From: DASQZT01 sp963728965
Lineage (GTDB): Bacteria; Acidobacteriota; Terriglobia; Bryobacterales; Bryobacteraceae
Length of the DNA: 64,000 nt
Direction of reading: 5' to 3'
NCBI GenBank assembly: GCA_963728965.1
Contig: CAVSMH010000005.1
Span: 186,001-250,000 of the forward strand
Below, one piece after another: positions 37,252 to 46,533 of this stretch (the stretch's first letter is position 1; each line of letters starts with the position of its first letter). The notes under the pieces were generated by a model, which saw only the letters and a list, made by a program, of their open reading frames with translations, did not search any database and had not been told where the DNA came from. The position numbers were made by a program, and so were the translations under genes.

Positions 37252-40200
37252 TCAGGATCGCGCCAGAACTTCCTGCACGGTGCGGGCCAGCACGGCCGCG
37301 CCGTAGGGCTTCTGGACGAACCCGGCGACCGGCTGTCCCGAGAAGCGGCGCAGCGTTTCCGCTTCACTGTAGCCGCTGGAGATGATGGCTTTGATGCCGG
37401 GCCGGATGCGATGGATCGCCTCCAGCGTCTCGCGGCCGTCCATGCCCGGCATGCTCAGATCGAGAAGGACGAGGTCGACAGCGGCTGGATCGCGCTCGAG
37501 CAGTTCCAGGGCCGCGGGACCGCTGGAGGCGAGGAGCACCTGGTAGCCATAACGCTGCAAGGCCAGCTTCGCGGTCCGGAGTACCACCTCTTCGTCGTCC
37601 ACAATCAGAACGGTCGCCGTGGCCCGCGCAGGCACCACCGGCTCGGGCACAGCCGGGGCGGCCTCAGGAACCACCGCGGCCGGAAACAGCACTTCAAAGG
37701 TGCTGCCGCGCCCGACGGCGGAATCGACGCGAATGGCGCCCCGGTGACCGCGCACAATTCCCGCTACCGCAGCCAGACCGAGACCGCGGCCGGTGAATTT
37801 GGTGGAGAAGAAGGGCTCGAAGATCCGGGCCCGGGTGTCGTCGTCCATGCCGCAGCCCGTATCGCGGACTTCAAGGCACACGTAGCGGCCGGGTTCGAGG
37901 CCGCCCATGGCCACGGTCCGCAGAATATCGCCCTCCATCAGTTCGAGCAGGCAGGTCTTCACGGCGATCACCCCGGCGTGGTCGGCCACGGCCTCCGCGG
38001 CATTGAGTACGAGATTGGTGATCACCTGCTGAATCTCACCGGAATCGGCCTCAATCGCGGGTAGATGCGGATCCAGATCGAGGTAGAGGGAAATGCGTTT
38101 GGAAAGCGAGGGGCGCAGCAACTCGGCGGTCTGCCGCACGACGTCGGAAATGTCCACCGGCTCGATGACGAATTGGGCACGGCCGGCGTACGCCAGCATC
38201 TGGCGCGTCAGGTGGGCGGCGCGCTCGGCGGCGGTTTCGATCTCGCGCACCAGGGGGGCAGCGGGAGCCTGCGCCGGCAGCATCTCCGCCACCAGGCTGG
38301 CGTTGCCGAGCACGCCCGTCAGGATGTTATTGAAATCGTGCGCAATGCCGCCGGCCAGGATTCCGAGGCTTTCGAACGTCTGGGCCTCCCGCAGCCGCGC
38401 CTCGGTTTCCCGTTGCTCGGTGATATCGGTATTGGTTCCGAACCAACGCGTCACTTTACCCGCGGAATCGCGCAGTGCGATCGCGCGCGAGAGGAACCAG
38501 CGATACTCGCCATCCTTGCCACGCAGCGGGAAAATATCCTCCCACAGAGAGCCTTCCTCGAAGCACTGGCGGAGGCGCTCGAATACCCGGGCCGCGTGAT
38601 CCGGATGGTGCACCTTCTGCCAGCCCCATCCCGCCATTTCTTGGGCGCTGCGGCCGGTGTACTCGTACCACCGCCGGTTGAACCAGAACCGCGAACCGTC
38701 GGACCGGGCCATCCAGGCAAGCTGGGGAATGGAATTGGCCAGCGTGCGGAATTGCTCTTCGCTCTCTTCCACGCGGCGGCGGGCGAGCACCTGTTCGGTG
38801 ACATCGACGGCCAGGATGAGAATGCCTTCGATATGGCCATCCGACGACCGGGAGGGCTGAAAGGTGAAGTTAAAATAGTGGTCTTGCAGGGTCCCGGCGC
38901 CATGGGCGTCCAGCTTCACCAGTCGTTCATCGCCGAACACCGGACGGCCCTGCCGATAAACGTCGTCGAGCAGTTCCACGATGCCCTGGCCGGCGATCTC
39001 GGGAAGCGCATCCCGGATCGGAACGCCCACCAGGCTCGCTTCGGGGCGTCCGGCGGCGCGGACGTACGCCTCGTTGACGATCTCGAAGACGTGATCCGGG
39101 CCGCTCACCACCGCAATCGCCGCCGGCGCCTGGCGGAGAAGACCGCGCCAGCGAACGCGTTCGGCGTCGGCTTCGAGGCGAAGCGCGCGCTCCCGTTCGG
39201 CCGCCTCGCGGCGGAGCGTGGAGATGGCCAGATGGGAGGCGATGCGGGCCAGCAGCTCGCGGGCACTGAAGGGCTTGGTGAGATAGTCGTCCGCGCCCGC
39301 CTGAAGGCCTTCGACGCGCGCCTCTTCGCCGGCCCGCGCGGAGAGCAGAATCACGGGCAGGGAAGCCAGTTCGGGGTTGCGGCGGATGGCGGCGAGAAGG
39401 CCGAAACCGTCCAGGCGCGGCATCATGACATCGGAGACGAGCAGATCGGGCGTGTGTTTCGCAATCGCCCTGAGTGCTTCCTCGCCATTGGAGACGACTT
39501 CGACCTCGTACCGGGTGAGCAGCAGGCGGCGGACATAGTCGCGCAGATCGGAGTGGTCGTCCGCCAGCAGAATGCGGGGACGCCGCACGCCGGCCGACAA
39601 ATCCGTTTCCGGTGATAAGTCGGATTCCGGCAACCAGCCGGCTTCCAAAAACGGCACTGGCTCAACGGATGACGGCAGCGAGTGAACCGCTTCGGAGAGA
39701 TAGGGAGCCGCCGCGAGCGCGGGTGTGGTTGGCGAGCCAGGCTGGCTGATGCGCTCGGGTGGGAGGTGGGCGCAGCCGGTGGGAATCGAGACCGTAAACA
39801 CGCTGCCCTGTCCGTACACGCTTTCCACGCGAACGGTACCTCCGTTGAGCCGGGTGAGTTCCTGGACCAGCGCCAGGCCGATGCCGGAGCCCTCGTGGAT
39901 GCGGCCGTGAGCACCTTCAATGCGATGAAACCGATCGAAGATGCGTGGGACATCGCCTGGCTGGATACCGATGCCGGTGTCGCGCACCGAGAGCTCGACG
40001 TACTGCCCGGCCGGCCGGAGCGAAACCGCGATTTCGCCCTGGAACGTGAACTTGAAGGCGTTCGACAGGAGATTCAGAACGATCTTCTCCCACATCTCGC
40101 GATCGACGTAAATGGGTTCGGCCAGGGGCGGACAATCGATGGAGAAGGACAGTCCGGCCTTTTCGATGGCGGACCGGAAGACGCTGGCCAGATCGGTCGT

Positions 40201-41490
40201 CAGGGAGGCCAGGTCGACCGGGACATAGCGCGCGTCCACGCGCCCGGCCTCGATGCGGGAGAAATCGAGGAGGTTATTGACGAGTTTGAGCAGACGTAGC
40301 GCGTTGCGATGAATCAACTCCAGATCCTGGCGCGCGGGTTCGGGCAGGCTGCCGGCCAGCAGGTCTTCGAGTGGGCCCAGCATCAGGGTCAGTGGCGTGC
40401 GGAATTCGTGGCTCACGTTGCTGAAGAACGCCGTCTTGGCACGATTGAGTAGGGCCAGCCCTTCCGCCCGCCGGCGCTCGTGTTCATACGCTTCGGCCTC
40501 GGCAATGGCAGTGGCGATGTTGCCCGCGGCGAGTTCGAAAAACGTGCGGTAACTCTCGTCGGGGCGCTTACAGGGGTTGATGCCGGCGACCAGGAATCCG
40601 GAAGGCTGGGGCTGGCCCGGGGACACCAGGGGGAGAACGAAGGCGGAATCGGTGGAGACGGACCAGGCACCGCGTGGCATGAGGCCCAGCGAGGCGAGGT
40701 CGCCGATTTCCTCAATGCGAGAGGTGGCGGCGCAGCGCGCGAGCCGTCCCGGGTCTGGCGAATCGAAAGCGATCGTCTCCGGGCTGATGGGCGAACTACG
40801 GTCGACCCCGGCGGTCGCCGCCAGCACCGCTCGGGACCGGTCCTTGTTATAGAGGTAGAGCGCCGCGAAGGGGACATCGTAGGGGTTGCCGAGGAGGGTC
40901 TCCGCCGCCGTCCGGCAGGCTTCATCGGGGGTCTTGACAATGCTGCCGCGGCTGGCGAGATCGCGGAGCGTGCATAGCCGGCGTGCGCCGATGACCTTGT
41001 CCGTGGTTTCGGCGACCGGGGTGAAGACTCCCACCACCGTGCCGGACACGTCGCAAATGGGACTGTAGGAGAACGTAAAATAGCATTCCTCGGGATAGCC
41101 GTTGCGCTCCAGCAGCAGCAGCAGGTCATCGGAGCGCGTCGCGTCGCCCCGCTCCATAACGCCGCCGAGCATGGGCCCAATGATGTGCCAGATTTCCGGC
41201 CAGCAGTCGCGGCCGGGCTGGCCCAGGGCGGCGGGGTGCTTGGCGGCGATGATTTCGCGGTAGGCGTCGTTGTAGAGCATGATGAGGTCGCGTCCCCACC
41301 AGATGAGAATGGCGAAACGGGAATTGAGGCACGTGCTGACCGAGGTGCGCAAGTCCTGGGGCCAGCCCTCGACCGGTCCGAGCGGGCTGCGGGACCAATC
41401 CATGGAACGCATGAGTGCGCCCATTTCGCCGCCGCCGGACAGGCAGGCGTCTGCGGAAGAAGACTGGTGTCGAAGTGCATTTCCCGCCAT
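37252..41490 (-). CDS. Very large hybrid histidine kinase with two kinase modules
   Basis: The 1412-residue cytoplasmic sensor contains two complete kinase-receiver modules in one chain. These are a PAS-like domain (about 25-165), a GAF-like region (170-345), HisKA with VSHEFRTPLT (about 360), HATPase with NLLSNAFKF, DTGIGI and GSGIGLAL, and receiver 1 with LLVSDVMMP (about 686) and TKPFS. Two further PAS domains follow (about 790-905 and 912-1040), then a second HisKA with GGIAHDFNNILTG (about 1046), a second HATPase with NLVLNAAEAV and GRGLGLAA, and receiver 2 with LVLLDLSMPG (about 1341) and QKPY. No membrane helix is evident. AGAGGGA precedes the ATG. Confidence 0.92.
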   Translation of the reverse strand: MAGNALRHQSSSADACLSGGGEMGALMRSMDWSRSPLGPVEGWPQDLRTSVSTCLNSRFAILIWWGRDLIMLYNDAYREIIAAKHPAALGQPGRDCWPEIWHIIGPMLGGVMERGDATRSDDLLLLLERNGYPEECYFTFSYSPICDVSGTVVGVFTPVAETTDKVIGARRLCTLRDLASRGSIVKTPDEACRTAAETLLGNPYDVPFAALYLYNKDRSRAVLAATAGVDRSSPISPETIAFDSPDPGRLARCAATSRIEEIGDLASLGLMPRGAWSVSTDSAFVLPLVSPGQPQPSGFLVAGINPCKRPDESYRTFFELAAGNIATAIAEAEAYEHERRRAEGLALLNRAKTAFFSNVSHEFRTPLTLMLGPLEDLLAGSLPEPARQDLELIHRNALRLLKLVNNLLDFSRIEAGRVDARYVPVDLASLTTDLASVFRSAIEKAGLSFSIDCPPLAEPIYVDREMWEKIVLNLLSNAFKFTFQGEIAVSLRPAGQYVELSVRDTGIGIQPGDVPRIFDRFHRIEGAHGRIHEGSGIGLALVQELTRLNGGTVRVESVYGQGSVFTVSIPTGCAHLPPERISQPGSPTTPALAAAPYLSEAVHSLPSSVEPVPFLEAGWLPESDLSPETDLSAGVRRPRILLADDHSDLRDYVRRLLLTRYEVEVVSNGEEALRAIAKHTPDLLVSDVMMPRLDGFGLLAAIRRNPELASLPVILLSARAGEEARVEGLQAGADDYLTKPFSARELLARIASHLAISTLRREAAERERALRLEADAERVRWRGLLRQAPAAIAVVSGPDHVFEIVNEAYVRAAGRPEASLVGVPIRDALPEIAGQGIVELLDDVYRQGRPVFGDERLVKLDAHGAGTLQDHYFNFTFQPSRSSDGHIEGILILAVDVTEQVLARRRVEESEEQFRTLANSIPQLAWMARSDGSRFWFNRRWYEYTGRSAQEMAGWGWQKVHHPDHAARVFERLRQCFEEGSLWEDIFPLRGKDGEYRWFLSRAIALRDSAGKVTRWFGTNTDITEQRETEARLREAQTFESLGILAGGIAHDFNNILTGVLGNASLVAEMLPAQAPAAPLVREIETAAERAAHLTRQMLAYAGRAQFVIEPVDISDVVRQTAELLRPSLSKRISLYLDLDPHLPAIEADSGEIQQVITNLVLNAAEAVADHAGVIAVKTCLLELMEGDILRTVAMGGLEPGRYVCLEVRDTGCGMDDDTRARIFEPFFSTKFTGRGLGLAAVAGIVRGHRGAIRVDSAVGRGSTFEVLFPAAVVPEAAPAVPEPVVPARATATVLIVDDEEVVLRTAKLALQRYGYQVLLASSGPAALELLERDPAAVDLVLLDLSMPGMDGRETLEAIHRIRPGIKAIISSGYSEAETLRRFSGQPVAGFVQKPYGAAVLARTVQEVLARS

Positions 41491-41635
41491 GCAATTCCCT
41501 CTCTGAGCTGTACTTCAGCGAAACCACGGATCCCTGTCAAGACTTCGAGGCGGCTCGAATGTGCGAACGCCGACTCCCGCCGTTTGGGCCGGCAGGCCGC
41601 CAAGCCGGGAGATCCGGCGCGACGGATCGCGCATA

Positions 41636-43141
41636 ATGGGAGAAATGACGCGGAGAATCCCGCGCGCAGTGTGGGTCTGCCTGCCGCTGGCGTACTTCTT
41701 ATATCTTTATCATCTGAGCGCGACCGGGCTGCTGGGGCCGGATGAGCCGCGTTACGCCGCGATCGGACGGGAGATGGCGCAGTCGGGCGATTGGGTCACG
41801 CCGCGGTTGTGGGGCGAGCCGTGGTTCGAAAAACCGGCGCTGTTGTACTGGATGAGCGGCGCTGCGTATCGGGCAGGACTGTCGCCGGAGCTGGCTCCGC
41901 GTCTGCCGGTGGCGTTGCTGGCGATAGCGTTCCTGGCGTTTTTCTGGTGGATTCTGAATCGCGAATTCGGCTGCCGCGCGGCTTGGTTTGGCTGCCTGAT
42001 TCTCGGCACCAGCGCGGCGTGGCTGGGCTTCAGCCAGGTCGGCGTTACGGATCTGCCGCTGACGGTTTTTTATGCGGCGGCGATGCTGCTGGCGTTGCCC
42101 TGGGTGGCGCGCGGCGAAACGAGGTTCCTGCCCTGGGCAGCGGCCTCGCTGGGGGCGGCGGTGTTGGCCAAAAGCCTGGTACCGGTGGTGCTGGCGACGC
42201 CATTGGGATTGGCCTTCTTCGAGCGGCGCGGCCGGGTGCGCGACCTGCGGCGGCCGCGAGTGTGGTTGCCGTTCCTGGCGGTAGCCGTTCCGTGGTACGC
42301 AGTCTGCTACCTGAGGAATGGCCGGATCTTCTGGGACACGCTCTTCGTGCGGCACCAGTTCGGCCGGTTCACCTCGGACGCGCTCAAGCATCCCGGGCCG
42401 TGGTGGTTTTACCTGCCGATACTGGCGGGGCTGGCCCTGCCCTGGACGCCCCTGTTCGGACTGCTGGGGCGGCGGGAAGGCTACCGCGACCGGCGGAGGT
42501 TGTTTCTGCTGGCCTGGTTGCTATTCGGGCTGCTCTTCTTTTCGGCCGCCGCCAACAAACTGCCGGGATACATGCTACCGCTAATGCCGGCCGCCGCGGC
42601 GTTGATGGCGGTGGCGCTGGATGAGACGGCGCGAGCCGGCGTGTGGCTGGCACTGTGCGCGGCGCTGCTGGTCGTCTTCGCCATCGCCGCGCCGGTGCTT
42701 CCCGAGGCGGTGGCCAACGGCCTGTCGCGGGCGGCACGTCCGGCCTTCCACTGGACATGGCTGCTGCCGATCGGCGTAGGGGCGGCGGCGTGGATGGCGG
42801 AAAACCGGTCACGCCGGGTCCTCGCGGTGCTGTTGGTGGCAATTGGCGCCACGGTGGGGGTGGTGTATTTGAAGGATGTCACCGCACCCGACCTCGACCG
42901 GCTGGCCTCTTCGCGGGAACTGTGGCTGACGATTGCGGGACGCGCCGGCGAGGTGTGCGTAAACAGCCTCAAGCGCGACCTGCGATACGGTTTGAATTAC
43001 TATTCCGGAACGCCGTTGCCCGATTGTTCGCAACAGCCCCGGCCGCTGCGCATCGAGCAGCCGCCGGGCATGGCGCCAGTACTGGTTCCGGCTCCGGCGG
43101 CACTGACAGGCGCTATAATCTCATCGCCGAGCCGACCATGA
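41636..43141 (+). CDS. ArnT-like glycosyltransferase (GT83/PMT superfamily)
   Basis: This is a polytopic membrane glycosyltransferase predicted to use a polyprenyl-linked sugar donor. Motifs are GPDEPRYAAIGREMAQSGDWVTPRLWGEPWFEKPALLYW (in order, including the catalytic-type Asp-Glu after the first helix) and about ten more membrane helices. The product is about 501 residues. Start choice lies between ATG 41636 and ATG 41645, and the longer frame to 41561 is unsupported. The stop overlaps the next gene (ATGA), so the two are coupled. The acceptor (lipid A, protein or other) is unknown. Confidence 0.85.
   Translation: MGEMTRRIPRAVWVCLPLAYFLYLYHLSATGLLGPDEPRYAAIGREMAQSGDWVTPRLWGEPWFEKPALLYWMSGAAYRAGLSPELAPRLPVALLAIAFLAFFWWILNREFGCRAAWFGCLILGTSAAWLGFSQVGVTDLPLTVFYAAAMLLALPWVARGETRFLPWAAASLGAAVLAKSLVPVVLATPLGLAFFERRGRVRDLRRPRVWLPFLAVAVPWYAVCYLRNGRIFWDTLFVRHQFGRFTSDALKHPGPWWFYLPILAGLALPWTPLFGLLGRREGYRDRRRLFLLAWLLFGLLFFSAAANKLPGYMLPLMPAAAALMAVALDETARAGVWLALCAALLVVFAIAAPVLPEAVANGLSRAARPAFHWTWLLPIGVGAAAWMAENRSRRVLAVLLVAIGATVGVVYLKDVTAPDLDRLASSRELWLTIAGRAGEVCVNSLKRDLRYGLNYYSGTPLPDCSQQPRPLRIEQPPGMAPVLVPAPAALTGAIISSPSRP
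43114..43119 (+). promoter_or_regulatory. Internal -10-like element before the DMT permease
   Basis: A perfect TATAAT in the context gcTATAATctc lies 19 bases before the ATG at 43138, inside the 3' end of the glycosyltransferase gene. It has no clear -35. It may give the permease its own transcript. Confidence 0.3.
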
Positions 43142-44190
43142 TTCTGCCGCAGACCTACACTGGAGCGCTCCTTCTGACGATCCTCAGCCTGATCTGCCTG
43201 GGATCGTGGGCGAGTCTGTACAAGACCGCGGGAAAATGGCGCTTCGAGCTATTCTATTTCGATTTCGCAATCGGGCTGGCATTGACCGCGGCGGTAGCGG
43301 CGTTCACCCTGGGCAATCTGGGGTACGACGGATTCTCGGTGATGGACGATCTGATTCACGCCGGAAAACATCAATGGATGTTCGCGTTTCTGGCAGGGGT
43401 GGTGTTCAACCTGGGTAACATGCTGCTGACAGCGGCCATTTCGGTGGCGGGCATGGCGGTGGCCTTTCCCGTGGGTATGGGGCTGATGGTCGCGCTGGCG
43501 ATGCTGCTCGCCAGAACGCGCGGCGCGAACATGGATCCCCTGTATCTGGCGCTCGGATTGGCGGCCGTATTACTGGCTGTCCTGCTGGCGGCCATGGCAT
43601 ACGCCAACGCCATCGGCGCTCGGAAGGCGGCGCTGTTGGCCCAGGACAAGAAGCGTGCTGCCAGAGTAACCGGAGCGGCAAAAGGTCTGATCCTGGCAAT
43701 CACGGGGGGACTGCTGCTGGCCCTGATGTATCCCCTGCTGGCGCGGGCGACTCCGCCCGATAGTGGCCTGGGTCCCTATTCGCTGATGGGGGTGTTCGCC
43801 GTCGGGATGTTCATTTCGACGCTCCTGTTGAACATTTTCTTCATGAATCTTCCGGTGGAGGGTGAGCCTCTGGAGATCGGCGATTTCCTGAACCAGAAAC
43901 CGCTGCTGCACCTGTTCGGAGTGTTGGCGGGCGTGGTTTGGTGCGCCGGCACCCTGGCGGACTGGGCGGCCGCCGCAGCGCCGCCCGAAGCCCAGGTGGC
44001 CAGGACCGTCGGGCTCGGCCTGAGCCAGGGGGGAATTGTGGTGGCAACGCTGTGGGGCCTGCTGGTATGGAAGGACCTGCGCGAGGCGAAGACCGTGGGG
44101 CGGGTCATGGCCGTAGTGATGGTGCTGCTGCTGGGAGGCGGCCTGGCGCTCCTGTCCCTGGCGGTTCTCCCGGGGAAGCCCGCGAGTTAG
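43138..44190 (+). CDS. DMT/RhaT-like membrane permease
   Basis: The 350-residue protein is predicted to have ten membrane helices in two halves, as in the drug/metabolite transporter superfamily (glucose/rhamnose uptake-like branch). Helix 1 carries LICLGSWASLYKT, a centre segment has GNMLLTAAISVAGMAVAFPVGMGL, and the second half repeats GGLLLALMYPLLARA and GIVVATLWGLLVWKDL. Substrate unknown. Its ATG overlaps the glycosyltransferase stop, which might point to a flippase-like or precursor-transport role for the same pathway (inference). Confidence 0.75.
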   Translation: MILPQTYTGALLLTILSLICLGSWASLYKTAGKWRFELFYFDFAIGLALTAAVAAFTLGNLGYDGFSVMDDLIHAGKHQWMFAFLAGVVFNLGNMLLTAAISVAGMAVAFPVGMGLMVALAMLLARTRGANMDPLYLALGLAAVLLAVLLAAMAYANAIGARKAALLAQDKKRAARVTGAAKGLILAITGGLLLALMYPLLARATPPDSGLGPYSLMGVFAVGMFISTLLLNIFFMNLPVEGEPLEIGDFLNQKPLLHLFGVLAGVVWCAGTLADWAAAAAPPEAQVARTVGLGLSQGGIVVATLWGLLVWKDLREAKTVGRVMAVVMVLLLGGGLALLSLAVLPGKPAS

Positions 44191-44318
44191 GCTGGCACCG
44201 GACCGGCGTGCACCGCCGCTCAGACGCGTCAGGATCCTTCTCGTGGCGCGTGAGCCGCGGTTCGGTTTCTCTGTTCTATCGGATTACGCCGCTCCGCGAC
44301 GTCGCAAGAGTCGGCCAT

Positions 44319-44408
44319 TCAGGTCGGCACACCCAAGCGCGGCAGCAACCACCGCATCACCACAAGGTAGCCCACCGCCACCAGGAGAAAAGTCAGCCAA
44401 TTCGGCAT
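44319..44408 (-). CDS. Small single-pass membrane peptide (29 aa)
   Basis: This ORF reads MPNWLTFLLVAVGYLVVMR then WLLPRLGVPT and a TGA stop. One membrane helix fills most of the chain, followed by a basic-proline tail. It lies about 125 bases after the M24 peptidase stop, on the same strand, in a gap that otherwise has no gene. Only a weak GGATGA ribosome site is present. The pattern of short helix plus RxLGVPT-like tail resembles small conserved membrane proteins I recall from Acidobacteria, but that is from memory and not verified. Confidence 0.45.
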   Translation of the reverse strand: MPNWLTFLLVAVGYLVVMRWLLPRLGVPT

Positions 44409-44533
44409 CTACTCATCCAGACGCAGGAAACTCCCGCGAGGTGACACCTCGGGCGAAGATCCGTTTGGGAAGGCGCCTTCTCGGGCCGGGAGGCGATGGG
44501 GTACACCCACGCGCCGTGCCGGGCACCGGGGCA

Positions 44534-45703
44534 TCAGAGCAGCGCGATTTCCCGCTGGATTTCGCCGGTAACGCGCGCCTCCGTGTCGCCCACGAACATG
44601 TTGATTTCCGAGCGGATGCCGAACTCCGGCAGGTACACGCCGGGCTCGATCGAAAAACAGCTCCACGGCATGACACGCCGGTCGTCGTGGGTTTCGAAGT
44701 TGTCCATATTGGCGCCGTTCCCGTGCACTTCCTGGCCGATCGAGTGGCCGGTCCGGTGTGTGAACAACGACCCGTAGCCGCGGCTGTCGATGTACCCGCG
44801 CACGGCATCGTCCACTTCGAAACCATGCAGCGGGTGGCATGCCGCCACGGCGTCGCGTACGCGCTGGATGCCGGTATCGCGCGCTCCCGTCACCACAGCG
44901 AAGACGTTGTGCATCTCCTCGGTCGGCTCGTCCCCGCAGAAAGCGGTCCAGGTGATGTCGTAGTAGGTAGCACCGGGCTGGTCCAGTTTGGCCCACATAT
45001 CCATCAAGAGCCAGTCGCCGCGCCGGATCGGCGACGTGACCTCGTCGCTGGGCTCATAGTGCGGGTTCGAGGCGTTGGCGTTGACTCCCACGATGGGTCC
45101 GCTGTCGGTGACCAGCCCGAACTGCGCGAAGCGGGCACGCACGAACTTCATCACTTCCACTTCCTGCAAATCCGCCCCGTTGCGGGTACGCTCGTGGACC
45201 ATCTGGAAAGCCTCGCCGCGCACCCGGTCCACGATCTTGCCGGCCTCGACGTGCGATGCCAGCCCTTCCGGTGTCCAGCGCGCTTCGAACACCTGGATCA
45301 GCTCCGCCGAACTCATGACCTCGACGCCCATACTGCGCACCAGTTCCACGGTTCCGCCATCCACCGTGGAAACGTAGGGCACGGCGCACATCGGCGAGTA
45401 CTGCATTGCCACGCGCTTCATACCCGTCGTCAGCCCGCGCAGCCCGGCGAGTTGTTCCGGCCAACTCGAATAGGGCACGCGGGTGCCGGGCAGGGAGGCG
45501 AGCACGCCGCGTTCGATGCGATGCTCCATGCCGGCAGGCTCGCCTTGGGCCGGAATCATGTAATACCAGCGGCGGGTGGGTGCCTTCGCGGGCGCCAGCC
45601 CCAGGACGTGATAGGAAATCGGATCGCGAAGATGGTGGTCGAAGAAGAGCCATCCGTCCAGTTTCTGGTCGCGAATCTCCTGTTGAATCTTGGCGAGTTC
45701 CAT
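44534..45703 (-). CDS. M24-family metallopeptidase (Xaa-Pro aminopeptidase-like)
   Basis: The 389-residue cytoplasmic protein has an N-terminal creatinase-like domain (about residues 1-150) and the pita-bread catalytic domain. Metal ligands are visible in order: DMWAKLD, YYDITWTAF, the His in HRTGHSIG, EPGVY and SEINM. This is consistent with a two-metal dipeptidase or Xaa-Pro hydrolase. Length is typical of M24B enzymes. It is divergent from the BON-domain gene and lies upstream of the 29-residue membrane peptide. Confidence 0.88.
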   Translation of the reverse strand: MELAKIQQEIRDQKLDGWLFFDHHLRDPISYHVLGLAPAKAPTRRWYYMIPAQGEPAGMEHRIERGVLASLPGTRVPYSSWPEQLAGLRGLTTGMKRVAMQYSPMCAVPYVSTVDGGTVELVRSMGVEVMSSAELIQVFEARWTPEGLASHVEAGKIVDRVRGEAFQMVHERTRNGADLQEVEVMKFVRARFAQFGLVTDSGPIVGVNANASNPHYEPSDEVTSPIRRGDWLLMDMWAKLDQPGATYYDITWTAFCGDEPTEEMHNVFAVVTGARDTGIQRVRDAVAACHPLHGFEVDDAVRGYIDSRGYGSLFTHRTGHSIGQEVHGNGANMDNFETHDDRRVMPWSCFSIEPGVYLPEFGIRSEINMFVGDTEARVTGEIQREIALL

Positions 45704-45817
45704 AGCGATGCATTTAGTCTAACCGAAAGCTTTACGCCCGCTTTACGGACTTTTTACAACACTCACAAAACCGCTTTCCGTCCGCGTACGTTCATTAAGA
45801 CAGAGGAGGAGAAACAA

Positions 45818-46375
45818 ATGAAACAGGCGAGAATTCTGATGGCGACGCTGCTGCTGGGTGCGGGACTGGCCGGCGCGGCCGACAAGGCCCCTGCCAATGT
45901 ACCGCAGACCGACGATCAGGTTGCCCGCAACGTGCGGCACGAGATCGTCATGTACCCCTACTACAGCATTTGGGACGATGTAAATTACCGCGTCGTGAAC
46001 GGGCAGGTCGAGCTCACCGGGGCCGTCAACCAACCGTTCAAGAAAGCCGACATGGGCCGCCTGGCGCAGAAGGTGCCCGGGGTGACCAGTGTGACGAACC
46101 AGCTGAAGGTGCTGCCGCTTTCGAATTTCGACGACCGGTTGCGTTTGCAGGTCGCGCGGGCCATCTATCGTGACCCAGTGTTCACCCGGTACGCCTTGCA
46201 GGCGGTTCCGCCGATCCATATTATTGTCGATAATGGGCACGTGACCCTCACCGGCGTGGTAGCGACTGACGCCGAGAAGCAGATCGCAGGCATTCGCGCC
46301 TCCGCTGCCGGTCTGAGCTTCGGGTCGGTAAACAACAACCTTCAGGTAGAACGTCCATCTACCAAGAAAAGCTAA
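45818..46375 (+). CDS. Exported protein with two BON domains
   Basis: The 185-residue protein has a signal peptide (RILMATLLLGAGLAGAAD) and two BON domains of about 65 residues each. In domain 1, RHEIVMYPYYSIWDDVNYRVVNGQVELTGAV leads to VPGVTSVTNQLKVLP; domain 2 has IHIIVDNGHVTLTGVV and the SVNNNLQVE end. BON domains bind membranes or act in envelope stress (OsmY, Kbp). ATG 45818 is set by AGAGGAGGAGA just upstream. The longer upstream frame to 44243 is antisense to the peptidase gene and is rejected. Confidence 0.88.
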   Translation: MKQARILMATLLLGAGLAGAADKAPANVPQTDDQVARNVRHEIVMYPYYSIWDDVNYRVVNGQVELTGAVNQPFKKADMGRLAQKVPGVTSVTNQLKVLPLSNFDDRLRLQVARAIYRDPVFTRYALQAVPPIHIIVDNGHVTLTGVVATDAEKQIAGIRASAAGLSFGSVNNNLQVERPSTKKS

Positions 46376-46396
46376 GTTTAGCTGCACAGCCCTAAT

Positions 46397-46452
46397 GGCA
46401 GGCTTCCGGGCTTTCCGCAGTTTTGGGAGAATCGGGGGGCCTGCTTTTTTTT
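46397..46452 (+). terminator. Probable rho-independent terminator after the BON gene
   Basis: A GCAGGC arm (46398-46403) pairs with GCCTGC (46439-46444), which is followed at once by eight T residues (46445-46452). The loop is long (about 35 bases) and contains further stem potential. It starts 22 bases after the BON stop. Confidence 0.6.
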
Positions 46453-46533
46453 GGTCCGGCCGGCAGCCGATCGCGTTCCGCCTGGGGCATGCCGGCCACC
46501 CGCCGCCACCCGGATCGGCGAGGATAGAGAAGT

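Noticed and set aside
44243..45817. Long N-terminal extension of the BON-domain protein
   Set aside because: It is antisense to the M24 peptidase, and the real start at 45818 has a strong ribosome site and signal peptide.
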